Of a DNA stretch of 64,000 nucleotides, positions 56,095 to 63,330 are shown one piece after another. Position numbers and translations under genes: made by a program. How positions within the stretch are numbered: the first letter of the stretch is position 1; each line of letters begins with the position of its first letter. The notes below the pieces were generated by a model that saw only the letters and a list, made by a program, of their open reading frames with translations, did not search any database and was not told the origin of the DNA. The DNA comes from Chitinophagaceae bacterium (GTDB lineage: Bacteria > Bacteroidota > Bacteroidia > Chitinophagales > Chitinophagaceae), in contig JADJLJ010000001.1 in assembly GCA_016710165.1 (NCBI GenBank), positions 186,001 to 250,000 on the forward strand, read 5' to 3'.

Positions 56095-56451
56095 CTAGTA
56101 AGTTTGAATTAATACGTCGGTTGGGATTCGAAGCGTACTGTGCAAATTGCGAATCATTTCTAGAGTTAACTTACGTTTTCTGTTCAGTATTTCACTTGCT
56201 CTGCTTTTAAGCCCTACTACATTTGCCAGGTCCGATTGCGTATACCCCAACTGATCCATTCTGAATTTAATGGCTTCTACTGGATCAGGGAAGTCGATGG
56301 GATAGTGGTCTTGTTCGTATTTTTCAATAAGAAATCCTAACATTTCAAGTTCATCCCCTTGTGGTGTGTTAGGTTTTGCATCAAAAATCACTTCAAGCCT
56401 GTCCAAAGCAGCCTGATAATCCTTCTTTGTTTTTAATAATTTCAGTGTCAT
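56095..56451 (-). CDS. higA: HigA-type antitoxin (XRE HTH)
   Basis: The 118-residue protein has a helix-turn-helix LGYTQSDLANVVGLKSRASE near the C-terminus and the preceding MLGFLIEKYEQDHYP helix, as in HigA antitoxins. It neutralises the HigB nuclease and represses the operon. It lies 3 bases after higB, the toxin-first order typical of HigBA. The pair is flanked by two 110-bp direct repeats. Confidence 0.9.
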   Translation of the reverse strand: MTLKLLKTKKDYQAALDRLEVIFDAKPNTPQGDELEMLGFLIEKYEQDHYPIDFPDPVEAIKFRMDQLGYTQSDLANVVGLKSRASEILNRKRKLTLEMIRNLHSTLRIPTDVLIQTY

Positions 56452-56454
56452 ATT

Positions 56455-56766
56455 TTAAATTTTTGTTGCATCGGTTTTGTCATATTGACTATGCGTACCA
56501 ATGAAGCGAATCCATACCATTTGATAGTGATAATTGATCCTAACAATTAATCTGTAGTCATTGTGCTTTATATTAAAAGCAACTCTATTGTCACCCAAAA
56601 TGCTTGCGGAAGGATAGTCTTTTTTAAGCTGATTTGAGTTTTTCCATTGAGCGTTTTGCGCTTCCTTATACCAAGACTTAAGCTGTTGTTCACAGTCTGG
56701 ATGTTTTACCCAGAACTCCCTTAATATCTTTCGTGCAATTACTCTCAAAAAATTGCCTTTTAGCAA
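56455..56766 (-). CDS. higB: HigB-type toxin (mRNA interferase)
   Basis: The 103-residue protein belongs to the RelE/ParE superfamily HigB group: KSWYKEAQNAQWKNSNQLKK, then VAFNIKHNDYRLIVRINY and VWIRFIGTHSQYDK. The late His of THSQY is used in catalysis in this group. HigB toxins cleave mRNA at the ribosome. It starts 3 bases before higA. It has an apparent promoter region next to repeat copy 2. Confidence 0.9.
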   Translation of the reverse strand: MLKGNFLRVIARKILREFWVKHPDCEQQLKSWYKEAQNAQWKNSNQLKKDYPSASILGDNRVAFNIKHNDYRLIVRINYHYQMVWIRFIGTHSQYDKTDATKI

Positions 56767-56820
56767 ATGTACTAAAAGGTTCCCATAATGGGAAATTTAT
56801 TTTTAAATAGAATATCTCTG

Positions 56821-56930
56821 TTCTCAGCAACGTTTCTCCTGTGATTTGTGTGCTGGCTGAGGACGTTGTGTAAGTTAAAACAAATTTCGTTGACACAAAG
56901 TCCCTTGGCAGGAGACGTTGCTGGGAAGAA
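56821..56930 (+). repeat. 110-bp repeat, copy 2 (right of higBA)
   Basis: It starts TTCTCAGCAACGTTTCTCCT and ends GCAGGAGACGTTGCTGGGAA. It is a direct copy of 55968-56077, so the toxin-antitoxin pair sits between two direct repeats. Confidence 0.8.
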
Positions 56931-57049
56931 TTAATGAGTTGTTTAAAAAGCAATTCCACTATAGTATTTATGATCTTTCAGGCTTAGCAATAGGTAAACG
57001 TAATGGGGCATAAAAAAATCCCTATCCTTAAAAGTAGAGATTTTAAAAG

Positions 57050-57123
57050 TCGGGACGACTGGATTCGAACCAGCGACCACACGCCCCCCAGACGTGTGCG
57101 CTACCGGGCTGCGCTACGTCCCG
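57050..57123 (-). tRNA. tRNA-Pro (anticodon GGG)
   Basis: Read on the minus strand the gene starts CGGGACGTAGCGCAGCC and ends CGTCCCG plus A. The acceptor stem (CGGGACG/CGTCCCG), D arm (GCGC/GCGC), anticodon stem CACGT/GCGTG with loop CTGGGGG, and T loop TTCGAAT all pair as expected. The loop gives anticodon GGG, decoding CCC and CCU. CCA is not encoded. A repeat of 13 bases of the 5' end (GCTACGTCCCGAA) occurs upstream at 57172-57184. Confidence 0.95.
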
Positions 57124-57238
57124 AACATTTTTTATTTTCAGCCCCGGGTGAGTGTCCCGCCAATGGCGGCGGCTACGTCCCGAAACCGGTGGCAAAAGTA
57201 ACGGCAAAAATCAACATTTCAAAAACCGTTTACCATCC

Positions 57239-57389
57239 GGTAGTGTCCTATTTTGAATATTTTCTGACCTGTCATGCTGAGGAACGAAGCATCTCAGGTT
57301 AAGCAAACGATTCTGATCAGGAGATCCTTCGTACCCTGCCTACCGGCAGGCAGGCTCAGGATGAAAATCATTCAAAACAGGACACTACC
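57239..57389. mobile_element. MITE-like element (151 bp), copy 2
   Basis: Ends are GGTAGTGTCCTATTTTGAAT and ATTCAAAACAGGACACTACC (one mismatch when inverted). Flanking bases are TACCATCC (left) and TACCATCT (right), an 8-bp target-like duplication. It shares the palindrome CCTGCCTACCGGCAGGCAGG (57335-57354) with copy 1 and has about 53 extra bases, including a second hairpin (GAACGAAGCATCTCAG / GGAGATCCTTCG). Confidence 0.75.
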
Positions 57390-57948
57390 TACCATCTCCT
57401 CAACTCTTCTTTTGTAAAACGGTATTCCGGGGTTTCTATCAGCCTGCTTTCGGAAACGGCATACCAGGGCGAAAGGTTTTCACTGGCCGGATTGATCAAA
57501 ACATGAATGTCCTGTGCCGGCATATAACCCTGGGCAAGCAGGTATATCTTTTGTCCGCTTTTGTTTATGGCCGCATCCATTACTATAACTGCATGTCCGG
57601 GAAAACCGCCACGGATGATCACATCTCCGGGCATTACCTGGCTAAAGCTTTCAACCCGGTTTAATTGTTTGGCCAGCGAGGCCGTACCGCACATACCAAA
57701 GACCCTTTCCAGGTATGCCGGGAAATGATCCCTTGTATAAGGGGGTGAAAATTTATAAGCAGTCTTTGCATTATCATAAAACAGGATCCTGTCAAATTCT
57801 TTCTGCGCAAAAAGGAATTCAGCCCTTATCCAAATGGATTTTCTCCGGGAGAGGTCACCGTGATTTCGCTTCGGGCAGATGACCCTGCGTTATTATGGCA
57901 GGCAAGGGAACACAGCAGGATAAATATAAACAGTGATTTGTACCCCAT
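57389..57948 (-). pseudogene. DUF4846 domain protein, shortened and frameshifted
   Basis: The start is at 57946-57948 with a lipoprotein-like signal (MGYKSLFIFILLCSLACHN). Adding one base to the AAA at 57832-57834 links it to the second frame as ENPFWIRAEFLFAQKEF, giving about 186 residues. The rest matches DUF4846 (MCGTASLAKQL, MPGDVIIRGGFPGHAVIVMD, LLAQGYMPAQDIHVL, ENLSPWY). DUF4846 proteins are usually over 250 residues; the N-terminal hundred and a later section are missing. The stop TAG overlaps the first base of the MITE at 57389. Likely a decayed gene. Confidence 0.65.
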
Positions 57949-57955
57949 AATTGGT

Positions 57956-57963
57956 TATTTTTG
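57956..57963 (+). promoter_or_regulatory. possible -7 element TATTTTTG
   Basis: TATTTTTG matches the TAnnTTTG consensus, 59 bases before the regulator start. A TTTG at 57937-57940 could be the -33 element, but the spacing is short. Confidence 0.45.
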
Positions 57964-58022
57964 ACTAACTGCTATTTGATGCAGTTTAGCATTCAGTCCA
58001 CATAAAAGATTTGTTAATACCC

Positions 58023-59186
58023 ATGGCCAATATTTTGATCATTGATGATGAAAAAGCGATCCGTAAGACCCTGACCGAGATACTCAGTTACGAAGGATAC
58101 AAGATCGATGAAGCCGGTGACGGGGAAGAAGGATTGAAGAAATTCTCTGAAAAAGCATACGACCTGGTGCTCTGCGATATCAAGATGCCCAAACTGGACG
58201 GCATTGAATTCCTGGAAAAAGCAAAAACCGTTAATCCGGATATCCCGGTCATTATGATCAGCGGCCACGGCAATATCGATACCGCTGTGGAAGCCGTTAA
58301 AAAAGGCGCTTTTGACTATATCAGCAAACCGCCTGACCTGAACCGCCTGCTCATCACCCTGCGCAATGCCCTCGACAAGCAGAACCTGGTAACCGAGACC
58401 AAAGTGCTGAAACGCAAAGTTGGCAAAGTGCTGGAAATGGTGGGCAACAGTGCCCCGATCCAGAAAATAAAAGACACCATTGAGAAAGTGGCTCCCACAG
58501 ATGCCCGGGTTTTGATAACCGGCGAGAACGGGGTAGGCAAGGAACTGGTGGCAAGGTGGATACATGAAAAAAGCAACCGCAACACGGCCCCATTGGTGGA
58601 GGTAAATTGTGCGGCAATCCCCAGCGAACTCATCGAGAGTGAATTGTTCGGTCATGAGAAAGGCTCTTTTACTTCGGCAGTAAAACAGCGCATCGGAAAG
58701 TTTGAAACGGCCAATGGCGGCACATTGTTCCTGGATGAGATCGGCGATATGAGCCTCACCGCCCAGGCAAAAGTATTGCGTGCCCTGCAGGAGGGTAAGA
58801 TCACCCGGGTGGGGGGTGAAAAAGATATTTCGGTGGATGTGCGGGTGGTTGCCGCAACCAATAAAGACCTGCTGAAGGAAGTGGATGAAAAGAATTTCCG
58901 GCTCGACCTTTACCACCGGCTGGGGGTCATCATCATTCATGTACCATCGCTCAACGAACGAAGGGATGATATCCCCCTGCTGGTTGATTATTTCCTCGAC
59001 ATCATCGCAGTTGAATACGGCCAGCCCAAAAAATCGGTTGATAAAAATGCCATGGATGCACTGCAGGCATATAACTGGACAGGTAATATCCGGGAATTGA
59101 GGAATGTGGTGGAAAGACTGGTGATCCTCTCCGGCAAGACCATCACCCTGGAAGATGTGGAGAGCTATGTGCTGCCGAAGAAGTAG
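58023..59186 (+). CDS. NtrC-like response regulator without DNA-binding domain
   Basis: The protein has 387 residues from the ATG at 58023. It is a receiver domain (phosphorylation Asp52 in CDIKMPKLDG) plus an AAA+ domain with Walker A GENGVGKE (167-174), Walker B LFLDEIGDMS and arginine-finger region LDLYHRLGVI. The sigma-54-contact loop, usually GAFTGA, reads GSFTSA (214-219). The protein ends at LEDVESYVLPKK with no Fis-type HTH. It may not activate sigma-54 promoters by the normal route. No histidine kinase gene is next to it. Confidence 0.85.
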   Translation: MANILIIDDEKAIRKTLTEILSYEGYKIDEAGDGEEGLKKFSEKAYDLVLCDIKMPKLDGIEFLEKAKTVNPDIPVIMISGHGNIDTAVEAVKKGAFDYISKPPDLNRLLITLRNALDKQNLVTETKVLKRKVGKVLEMVGNSAPIQKIKDTIEKVAPTDARVLITGENGVGKELVARWIHEKSNRNTAPLVEVNCAAIPSELIESELFGHEKGSFTSAVKQRIGKFETANGGTLFLDEIGDMSLTAQAKVLRALQEGKITRVGGEKDISVDVRVVAATNKDLLKEVDEKNFRLDLYHRLGVIIIHVPSLNERRDDIPLLVDYFLDIIAVEYGQPKKSVDKNAMDALQAYNWTGNIRELRNVVERLVILSGKTITLEDVESYVLPKK

Positions 59187-59188
59187 TG

Positions 59189-59232
59189 GTCAATGGACAA
59201 TAGGCAATGGACAATAAGCAATGGACAATATA
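59189..59232. repeat. tandem word CAATGGACAATAAG, three copies
   Basis: GTCAATGGACAATAGG, CAATGGACAATAAG and CAATGGACAATATA follow the regulator stop directly. A shorter CCCTTTAGGG hairpin word lies further on (about 59270). Confidence 0.7.
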
Positions 59233-59287
59233 CATAGGGGTGAAATAATTGCAAAAAACAAATCTTAATTCCCTTTAGGGATGGGGT

Positions 59288-59935
59288 ATGAAAACGATCT
59301 ATTGCATCAGTGGTTTGGGGGCAGATGAACGGGCATTTTCAAAACTGCGGGTGAAGGGATATGAATTAAAAGTGATCCCCTGGCTTATTCCCGGGCAAAA
59401 TGAGACCATACAGGAATACGCGGCAAGAATGCGGGCCGGTATCAAAGATGAACAGCCCATCCTGATGGGTCTTTCCTTCGGCGGGATGATCTGTACCGAA
59501 ATTGCCAAACAGGTACCGGTTAAAAAACTCATCCTCATTTCCAGCATAAAGTCATCTGACGAACTGCCAACCTGGATGAAGGTTGTTGCCAGATTAAGGT
59601 TACATAAGATCGTTCCGCTACGATCATCCCGGCTTACCGAGCCGATACAGAATATCATGCTGGGGGCGGGTTCGGAGGAGGAAAAGATGATCGCATCTGA
59701 ATACCGGAAGAAAGTGGATATCAGTTATACCAACTGGGCAGTGAACGAGGCCATCAACTGGAAGAACAACTGGAAACACCCGGAGACCATTCATATTCAC
59801 GGCGACAATGACCGGATGTTCCCAATAAAAAATATCAAGCCAACGTTTACCATAAAAAACGGGGGGCACTTCATGATCATGAACAAGGCCGCAGCTATAA
59901 GCCGGTGCATCAATGAAATATTGCAGGAGGACTGA
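59288..59935 (+). CDS. alpha/beta hydrolase, cytosolic
   Basis: The 215-residue protein starts YCISGLGADERAFSKL. It has the nucleophile elbow GLSFGG (Ser in the middle), IHIHGDNDRMFP (Asp) and NGGHFMIM (His) as the triad. It has no signal peptide. A cap is short. This minimal serine hydrolase group is common in Bacteroidota, with unknown ester substrate. It lies 100 bases after the regulator gene; co-transcription is uncertain. Confidence 0.8.
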   Translation: MKTIYCISGLGADERAFSKLRVKGYELKVIPWLIPGQNETIQEYAARMRAGIKDEQPILMGLSFGGMICTEIAKQVPVKKLILISSIKSSDELPTWMKVVARLRLHKIVPLRSSRLTEPIQNIMLGAGSEEEKMIASEYRKKVDISYTNWAVNEAINWKNNWKHPETIHIHGDNDRMFPIKNIKPTFTIKNGGHFMIMNKAAAISRCINEILQED

Positions 59936-59978
59936 CCGGGGTATGTTAAACATTTTAAAACATTGTTTCTGTAAATCA

Positions 59979-60007
59979 TTGCCAACCGGTTAATTATGGT
60001 ATTTTTG
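59979..60007 (+). promoter_or_regulatory. promoter of lepB: TTG at -33 and TATTTTTG at -7
   Basis: TTG at 59979-59981, an 18-base spacer and TATTTTTG at 60000-60007 lie 23 bases before the lepB start. This is the best promoter match in the window. Confidence 0.6.
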
Positions 60008-60030
60008 GCACGCAAAAAATTTTACACTAA

Positions 60031-61551
60031 ATGGATTCAAGTCAGATAACGGTACTCTTGCTGATTGCGCTTTTACTGGTAATACTTCCTTCGGTCGGAC
60101 TTTATAAATTATTCATCCGGGCGGGACGTCCCGGGTGGAAGGCTTTCATCCCTTTTTACAATACCTGGGTGATGCTGGAAGTGGCCAAAAAACCCAAGTG
60201 GTGGTTCTTTGCCCAGATCATTCCCATTGCCGGGTGGTTCTTTACACTGGTGATCCTGATCGAGTTCATCAAGTGTTTTGATAAGTTCAGGTTCTACCAG
60301 CACGCGGCCACCGTTTTCAGTGCGGGCATTTACCCGGCCTATGTTGGTTTCAGCAGCAAGACCAGGTATATCGGTCCGGAAGGAGTGAAGCACTATAAGA
60401 AATCAACATTACGGGAATGGGTGGATGCGGCTGTATTTGCCGTAGTAGCTGCCACCCTCATCCGAACCTTTGTTTTTGAAGCATATACCATTCCCACGCC
60501 ATCCATGGAGAAAACATTGCTGGTGAACGACTTTTTGTTTGTGAGCAAATCAACCTATGGCCCCCGCTTACCCAACACACCGGTTGCCATGCCTTTTGTG
60601 CATCATACCATCCCGGGGCTGAATGTAAAATCCTATGTGGAGTGGGTGCATATCCCTTATACCCGCTGGTTTGCCAGCCCGGTAAAAAGGAATGATGCCG
60701 TGGTATTCAACTTCCCGGTAAATGATACGCTGATCAATGATGAATTGAATTTCGGAAGCCGTGTCACTTATTATGAAGCGGTTCGGAAAGAAGGAAGGGA
60801 TAAGATATGGCAGGATTACGGCGACATCATCATCACCCGGCCGGTGGATAAACGGGAGAATTTCATAAAACGTTGTGTGGGCATCGCCGGCGACAGTATA
60901 CAGATCATAAACGGCAAACTGTATGTGAACGGGAAACCCGGCGAGGAGTTTCCGCAGGCCCAGCGTTACTATTTGCTGCAGGTGCCGGATGGAGATTACC
61001 TGGATAAAGAAAAACTGCACAACTTCGGCATCGACGTTCGGGAAGAACAGAATGATTTCGGGCAGATAAAGAATAACCTTTACCAGCTGAACATCACCAA
61101 TGCCGAAAAAGCAAAACTCAGTTTACCCAAGGGATATATCCTTACCGACTTTTACATGGATCATCAAAATGACCTGTTCCCTTATTATAATGATTCCACC
61201 GGCCGTACCTGGTCGGGGGATAATTACGGCCCCCTGTGGATACCGAAGAAAGGGGCAAGCATTCCGCTTACGCACGATAACCTCATCCGTTACCAGCGTT
61301 GCATCCAGGTATATGAGGGCAATGAGTTTGAAGAGCGCAATGGAAAATATTTCATCAACGGAACAGAAGCGACCAGCTATACGTTTAAAATGGATTATTA
61401 CTGGCTGATGGGCGATAACCGCCACAATTCACTCGACAGCCGTTACTGGGGCTTTGTTCCCGAAGACCATGTGGTAGGTAAGGCATCCCTCATCTGGTTC
61501 AGTTGGGAAAAAGGCCCACGCTGGAACCGGCTCTTCCGCTGGATCAAATAA
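60031..61551 (+). CDS. lepB: signal peptidase I with N-terminal DUF5684-like membrane domain
   Basis: The 506-residue protein has an N-terminal hydrophobic domain (VGLYKLFIRAGRPGWKAFIP, KKPKWWFFAQIIPIAGWFF) similar to DUF5684, then a membrane anchor and the S26A catalytic core: PTPSMEKTL (Ser158), NFIKRCVGIAGDS (Lys280) and GDNRHNSLDSRYWG. The catalytic part has a long insert of about 120 residues between the Ser and Lys boxes and another before the last box, normal for the large Bacteroidota enzyme. It cuts signal peptides at the membrane; many exported proteins in this window are its substrates. Confidence 0.9.
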   Translation: MDSSQITVLLLIALLLVILPSVGLYKLFIRAGRPGWKAFIPFYNTWVMLEVAKKPKWWFFAQIIPIAGWFFTLVILIEFIKCFDKFRFYQHAATVFSAGIYPAYVGFSSKTRYIGPEGVKHYKKSTLREWVDAAVFAVVAATLIRTFVFEAYTIPTPSMEKTLLVNDFLFVSKSTYGPRLPNTPVAMPFVHHTIPGLNVKSYVEWVHIPYTRWFASPVKRNDAVVFNFPVNDTLINDELNFGSRVTYYEAVRKEGRDKIWQDYGDIIITRPVDKRENFIKRCVGIAGDSIQIINGKLYVNGKPGEEFPQAQRYYLLQVPDGDYLDKEKLHNFGIDVREEQNDFGQIKNNLYQLNITNAEKAKLSLPKGYILTDFYMDHQNDLFPYYNDSTGRTWSGDNYGPLWIPKKGASIPLTHDNLIRYQRCIQVYEGNEFEERNGKYFINGTEATSYTFKMDYYWLMGDNRHNSLDSRYWGFVPEDHVVGKASLIWFSWEKGPRWNRLFRWIK

Positions 61552-61662
61552 ATTCAGCTTTTTGAATATAAATGTTTATTTTTAAGATACAGATGGGTCC
61601 TCGCTGCAGCAGTGCAGGGAGGACTTTTTGTCTGCACCCTGAAAATTCAAACAAGTAGTATC

Positions 61663-62148
61663 ATGAATAAAGAAGAATACCAGTTCAGCTATGAAGTGTA
61701 TGATTCTGCGGATGATCTTGAGAAACAGGATGCCTGGCTGGTGAACGAAGCCCGGGAAGTTACAGATACGGCCTATGCCCCGTACTCCAATTTCAATGTG
61801 GGCGCTGTTGCCAAACTGGTCAACGGGGAGATCGTTGCCGGAACCAACCAGGAGAATGCTTCTTACCCGGTAGGACTTTGTGCCGAAAGGGTATTGCTTT
61901 CATCGGCAGCAACCCTGTATCCCGGTGTGGCCATCGAAAGCATCGCCATCAGCTACCATAATAATAACGGGGAGAGCAACCATCCCATTTCTCCCTGTGG
62001 CATATGCCGCCAGAGCCTGGTGGAATATGAAGAGCGGACCAAACATCCCATTCGCCTTATCTTAAGCGGAATGGAAGGGAAGGTCTTTATCATAAAAACC
62101 GCAGGATTACTTTTGCCGCTTTCTTTTGGCAGTGCTGACCTGAAATAA
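61663..62148 (+). CDS. cdd: cytidine deaminase
   Basis: The protein has 161 residues from the ATG at 61663; the longer start at 61612 reads an unlikely leader. It has the tetrameric-type zinc motif GLCAERVLL with SPCGICRQSL, and YAPYSNFNVGAVAKL and GTNQENASYPVG for substrate binding. It deaminates cytidine and deoxycytidine for pyrimidine salvage. It is cytosolic and follows lepB by about 110 bases; no clear shared transcript. Confidence 0.9.
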   Translation: MNKEEYQFSYEVYDSADDLEKQDAWLVNEAREVTDTAYAPYSNFNVGAVAKLVNGEIVAGTNQENASYPVGLCAERVLLSSAATLYPGVAIESIAISYHNNNGESNHPISPCGICRQSLVEYEERTKHPIRLILSGMEGKVFIIKTAGLLLPLSFGSADLK

Positions 62149-62155
62149 AGGGGAA

Positions 62156-62668
62156 TTAAAAAAGGGTCAGTACGCCATTGGCTATTTTGTTCTCATGCTC
62201 CAGCAGCCATTTCTTTCTCCAAAGGTCGCCGCCATAACCTACTAATTCGCCATTGCTGCCAATGACCCGGTGACAGGGAACAATGATGCAGATGCTGTTA
62301 TTGCCGTTTGCCGTTCCCACTGCCCGGATCGCTTTTACATTCCCAATGCGTTTGCTGAGTTCCATGTAACTGATCGTACGGCCATAAGGTATCTTACAAA
62401 GCTCAGTCCACACCTGTTGCTGGAAATCCGTTCCAACCTGTGCAATATGTACGGTGAATTCGGTCCGCTTGCCGGCAAAGTATTCATCCAATTGTTTAAA
62501 GCAGCTTTTTATGATGGCCGATTTCGGTTTAACAAAACTCAGCTCTGCTTCATTGATCTTTGCGCCCTTCCAGGAGTTCACAAAAAGTATCTCGGATATA
62601 GCGCTGCCCGTGCTCCGAATCTCAAGAGCACCCAGGGGAGACTGGTAATAGGCAATTTCGACGTTCAT
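62156..62668 (-). CDS. ogt: methylated-DNA-protein cysteine methyltransferase
   Basis: The 170-residue protein has the active-site motif IVPCHRVIGSNGELVGYGG with the acceptor Cys, a DNA-binding helix YMELSKRIGNVKAIRAVG and QQVWTELCKIPYGRTISY. It transfers O6-methyl groups from guanine to itself once per molecule. It converges with the cytidine deaminase gene. Upstream is a large word array. Confidence 0.9.
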   Translation of the reverse strand: MNVEIAYYQSPLGALEIRSTGSAISEILFVNSWKGAKINEAELSFVKPKSAIIKSCFKQLDEYFAGKRTEFTVHIAQVGTDFQQQVWTELCKIPYGRTISYMELSKRIGNVKAIRAVGTANGNNSICIIVPCHRVIGSNGELVGYGGDLWRKKWLLEHENKIANGVLTLF

Positions 62669-62705
62669 TGGTATACCAAATGTACAGGGAATATGGAAGA
62701 AGAAG

Positions 62706-62862
62706 CAAGATACGGGATACAGGATACCAGATGCCAGATGCAGGATACAATATACAAGATCGGGGCTATTGGATCTTGTATCAGGAAATCAAACATATAT
62801 CCAGTAACCAGCATCCTGTATCCTGCATCCGGTATCCTGCATCCTGTATCCTGTATCCGGGA
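62706..62862. repeat. large imperfect inverted word array (GGATACAGGATACC / GCATCCTGTATCC)
   Basis: The left arm (62706-62760) repeats GATACGGGATAC, AGGATACCAGATG, CCAGATGCAGGATACAA. The right arm (62809-62860) repeats GCATCCTGTATCC, TGCATCCGGTATCC and TGTATCCTGTATCC. With the loop it is about 155 bases, one of the largest in the window. It shares words with 1505-1545. Confidence 0.75.
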
Positions 62863-62874
62863 TCGGCTTTTCGT

Positions 62875-63204
62875 TCACCCGATCTTACTCCCGTTCTTAA
62901 CAGGCAAGGAAGGCTGCAACAGCACTACGTCGTTATTCTCATTGTAAACACCCAGCACCAGGCATTCGCTGAAGAAATTAGCAATTTGCTTAACCGGGAA
63001 ATTGACCACGGCGATCACCTGCCTGCCTATGAGCTCTTCTTTTTTGTAGAGGGCCGTTATTTGTGCCGATGATCTTTTGATGCCCAGCTCTCCAAAATCG
63101 ATGCTAAGCTGGTAAGCCGGTTTTTTGGCCCCGGGAAAATCGGTTGCTTCCAGGATGGTACCCGAACGGATATCAATTTTTTCAAAATCATTCCAGGAGA
63201 TCAT
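62875..63204 (-). CDS. csaA: CsaA-like tRNA-binding protein
   Basis: The 109-residue OB-fold protein reads ISWNDFEKIDIRSGTILEAT, FPGAKKPAYQLSIDFG, IKRSSAQITALY and VVNFPVKQIANFFSECLVLG, matching CsaA/EMAPII-type tRNA-binding domains. It is a cytosolic dimer with a chaperone-like effect on protein export in Bacillus. Gene neighbours are mixed; its end is 12 bases from the word array. Confidence 0.9.
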   Translation of the reverse strand: MISWNDFEKIDIRSGTILEATDFPGAKKPAYQLSIDFGELGIKRSSAQITALYKKEELIGRQVIAVVNFPVKQIANFFSECLVLGVYNENNDVVLLQPSLPVKNGSKIG

Positions 63205-63206
63205 AT

Positions 63207-63298
63207 CGTTTAAGTCGTTAAATCATTTAAATCGCTTAAATCGTTTAAGTCGTTTAAGGTTGATCATTTAATAAACGAATTAAACGACTTAAACCTTT
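63207..63298. repeat. word array CGTTTAAGTCG / AACGACTTAAACC upstream of csaA
   Basis: TCGTTTAAGTCGTTAAATCA, TTTAAATCGCTTAAATCG and TTTAAGTCGTTTAAGG face AATAAACGAATTAAACGACT and TTAAACC. A hairpin with repeated words, directly upstream of the csaA start. Confidence 0.7.
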
Positions 63299-63330
63299 GA
63301 CGGAACTGGTTTGCTGCCCAGCGGGCCGGG

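Noticed and set aside
56690..56959. Minus-strand ORF of 89 codons overlapping higB and repeat copy 2
   Set aside because: It runs through the repeat and in another frame over higB, and its protein has no recognisable character.
57124..57185. Second tRNA gene upstream of tRNA-Pro
   Set aside because: Only 13 bases match; no arms can be folded.
62706..62862. CRISPR-like array
   Set aside because: Words are variable, short and not separated by unique spacers of constant length, and they reverse orientation. No cas genes are near.
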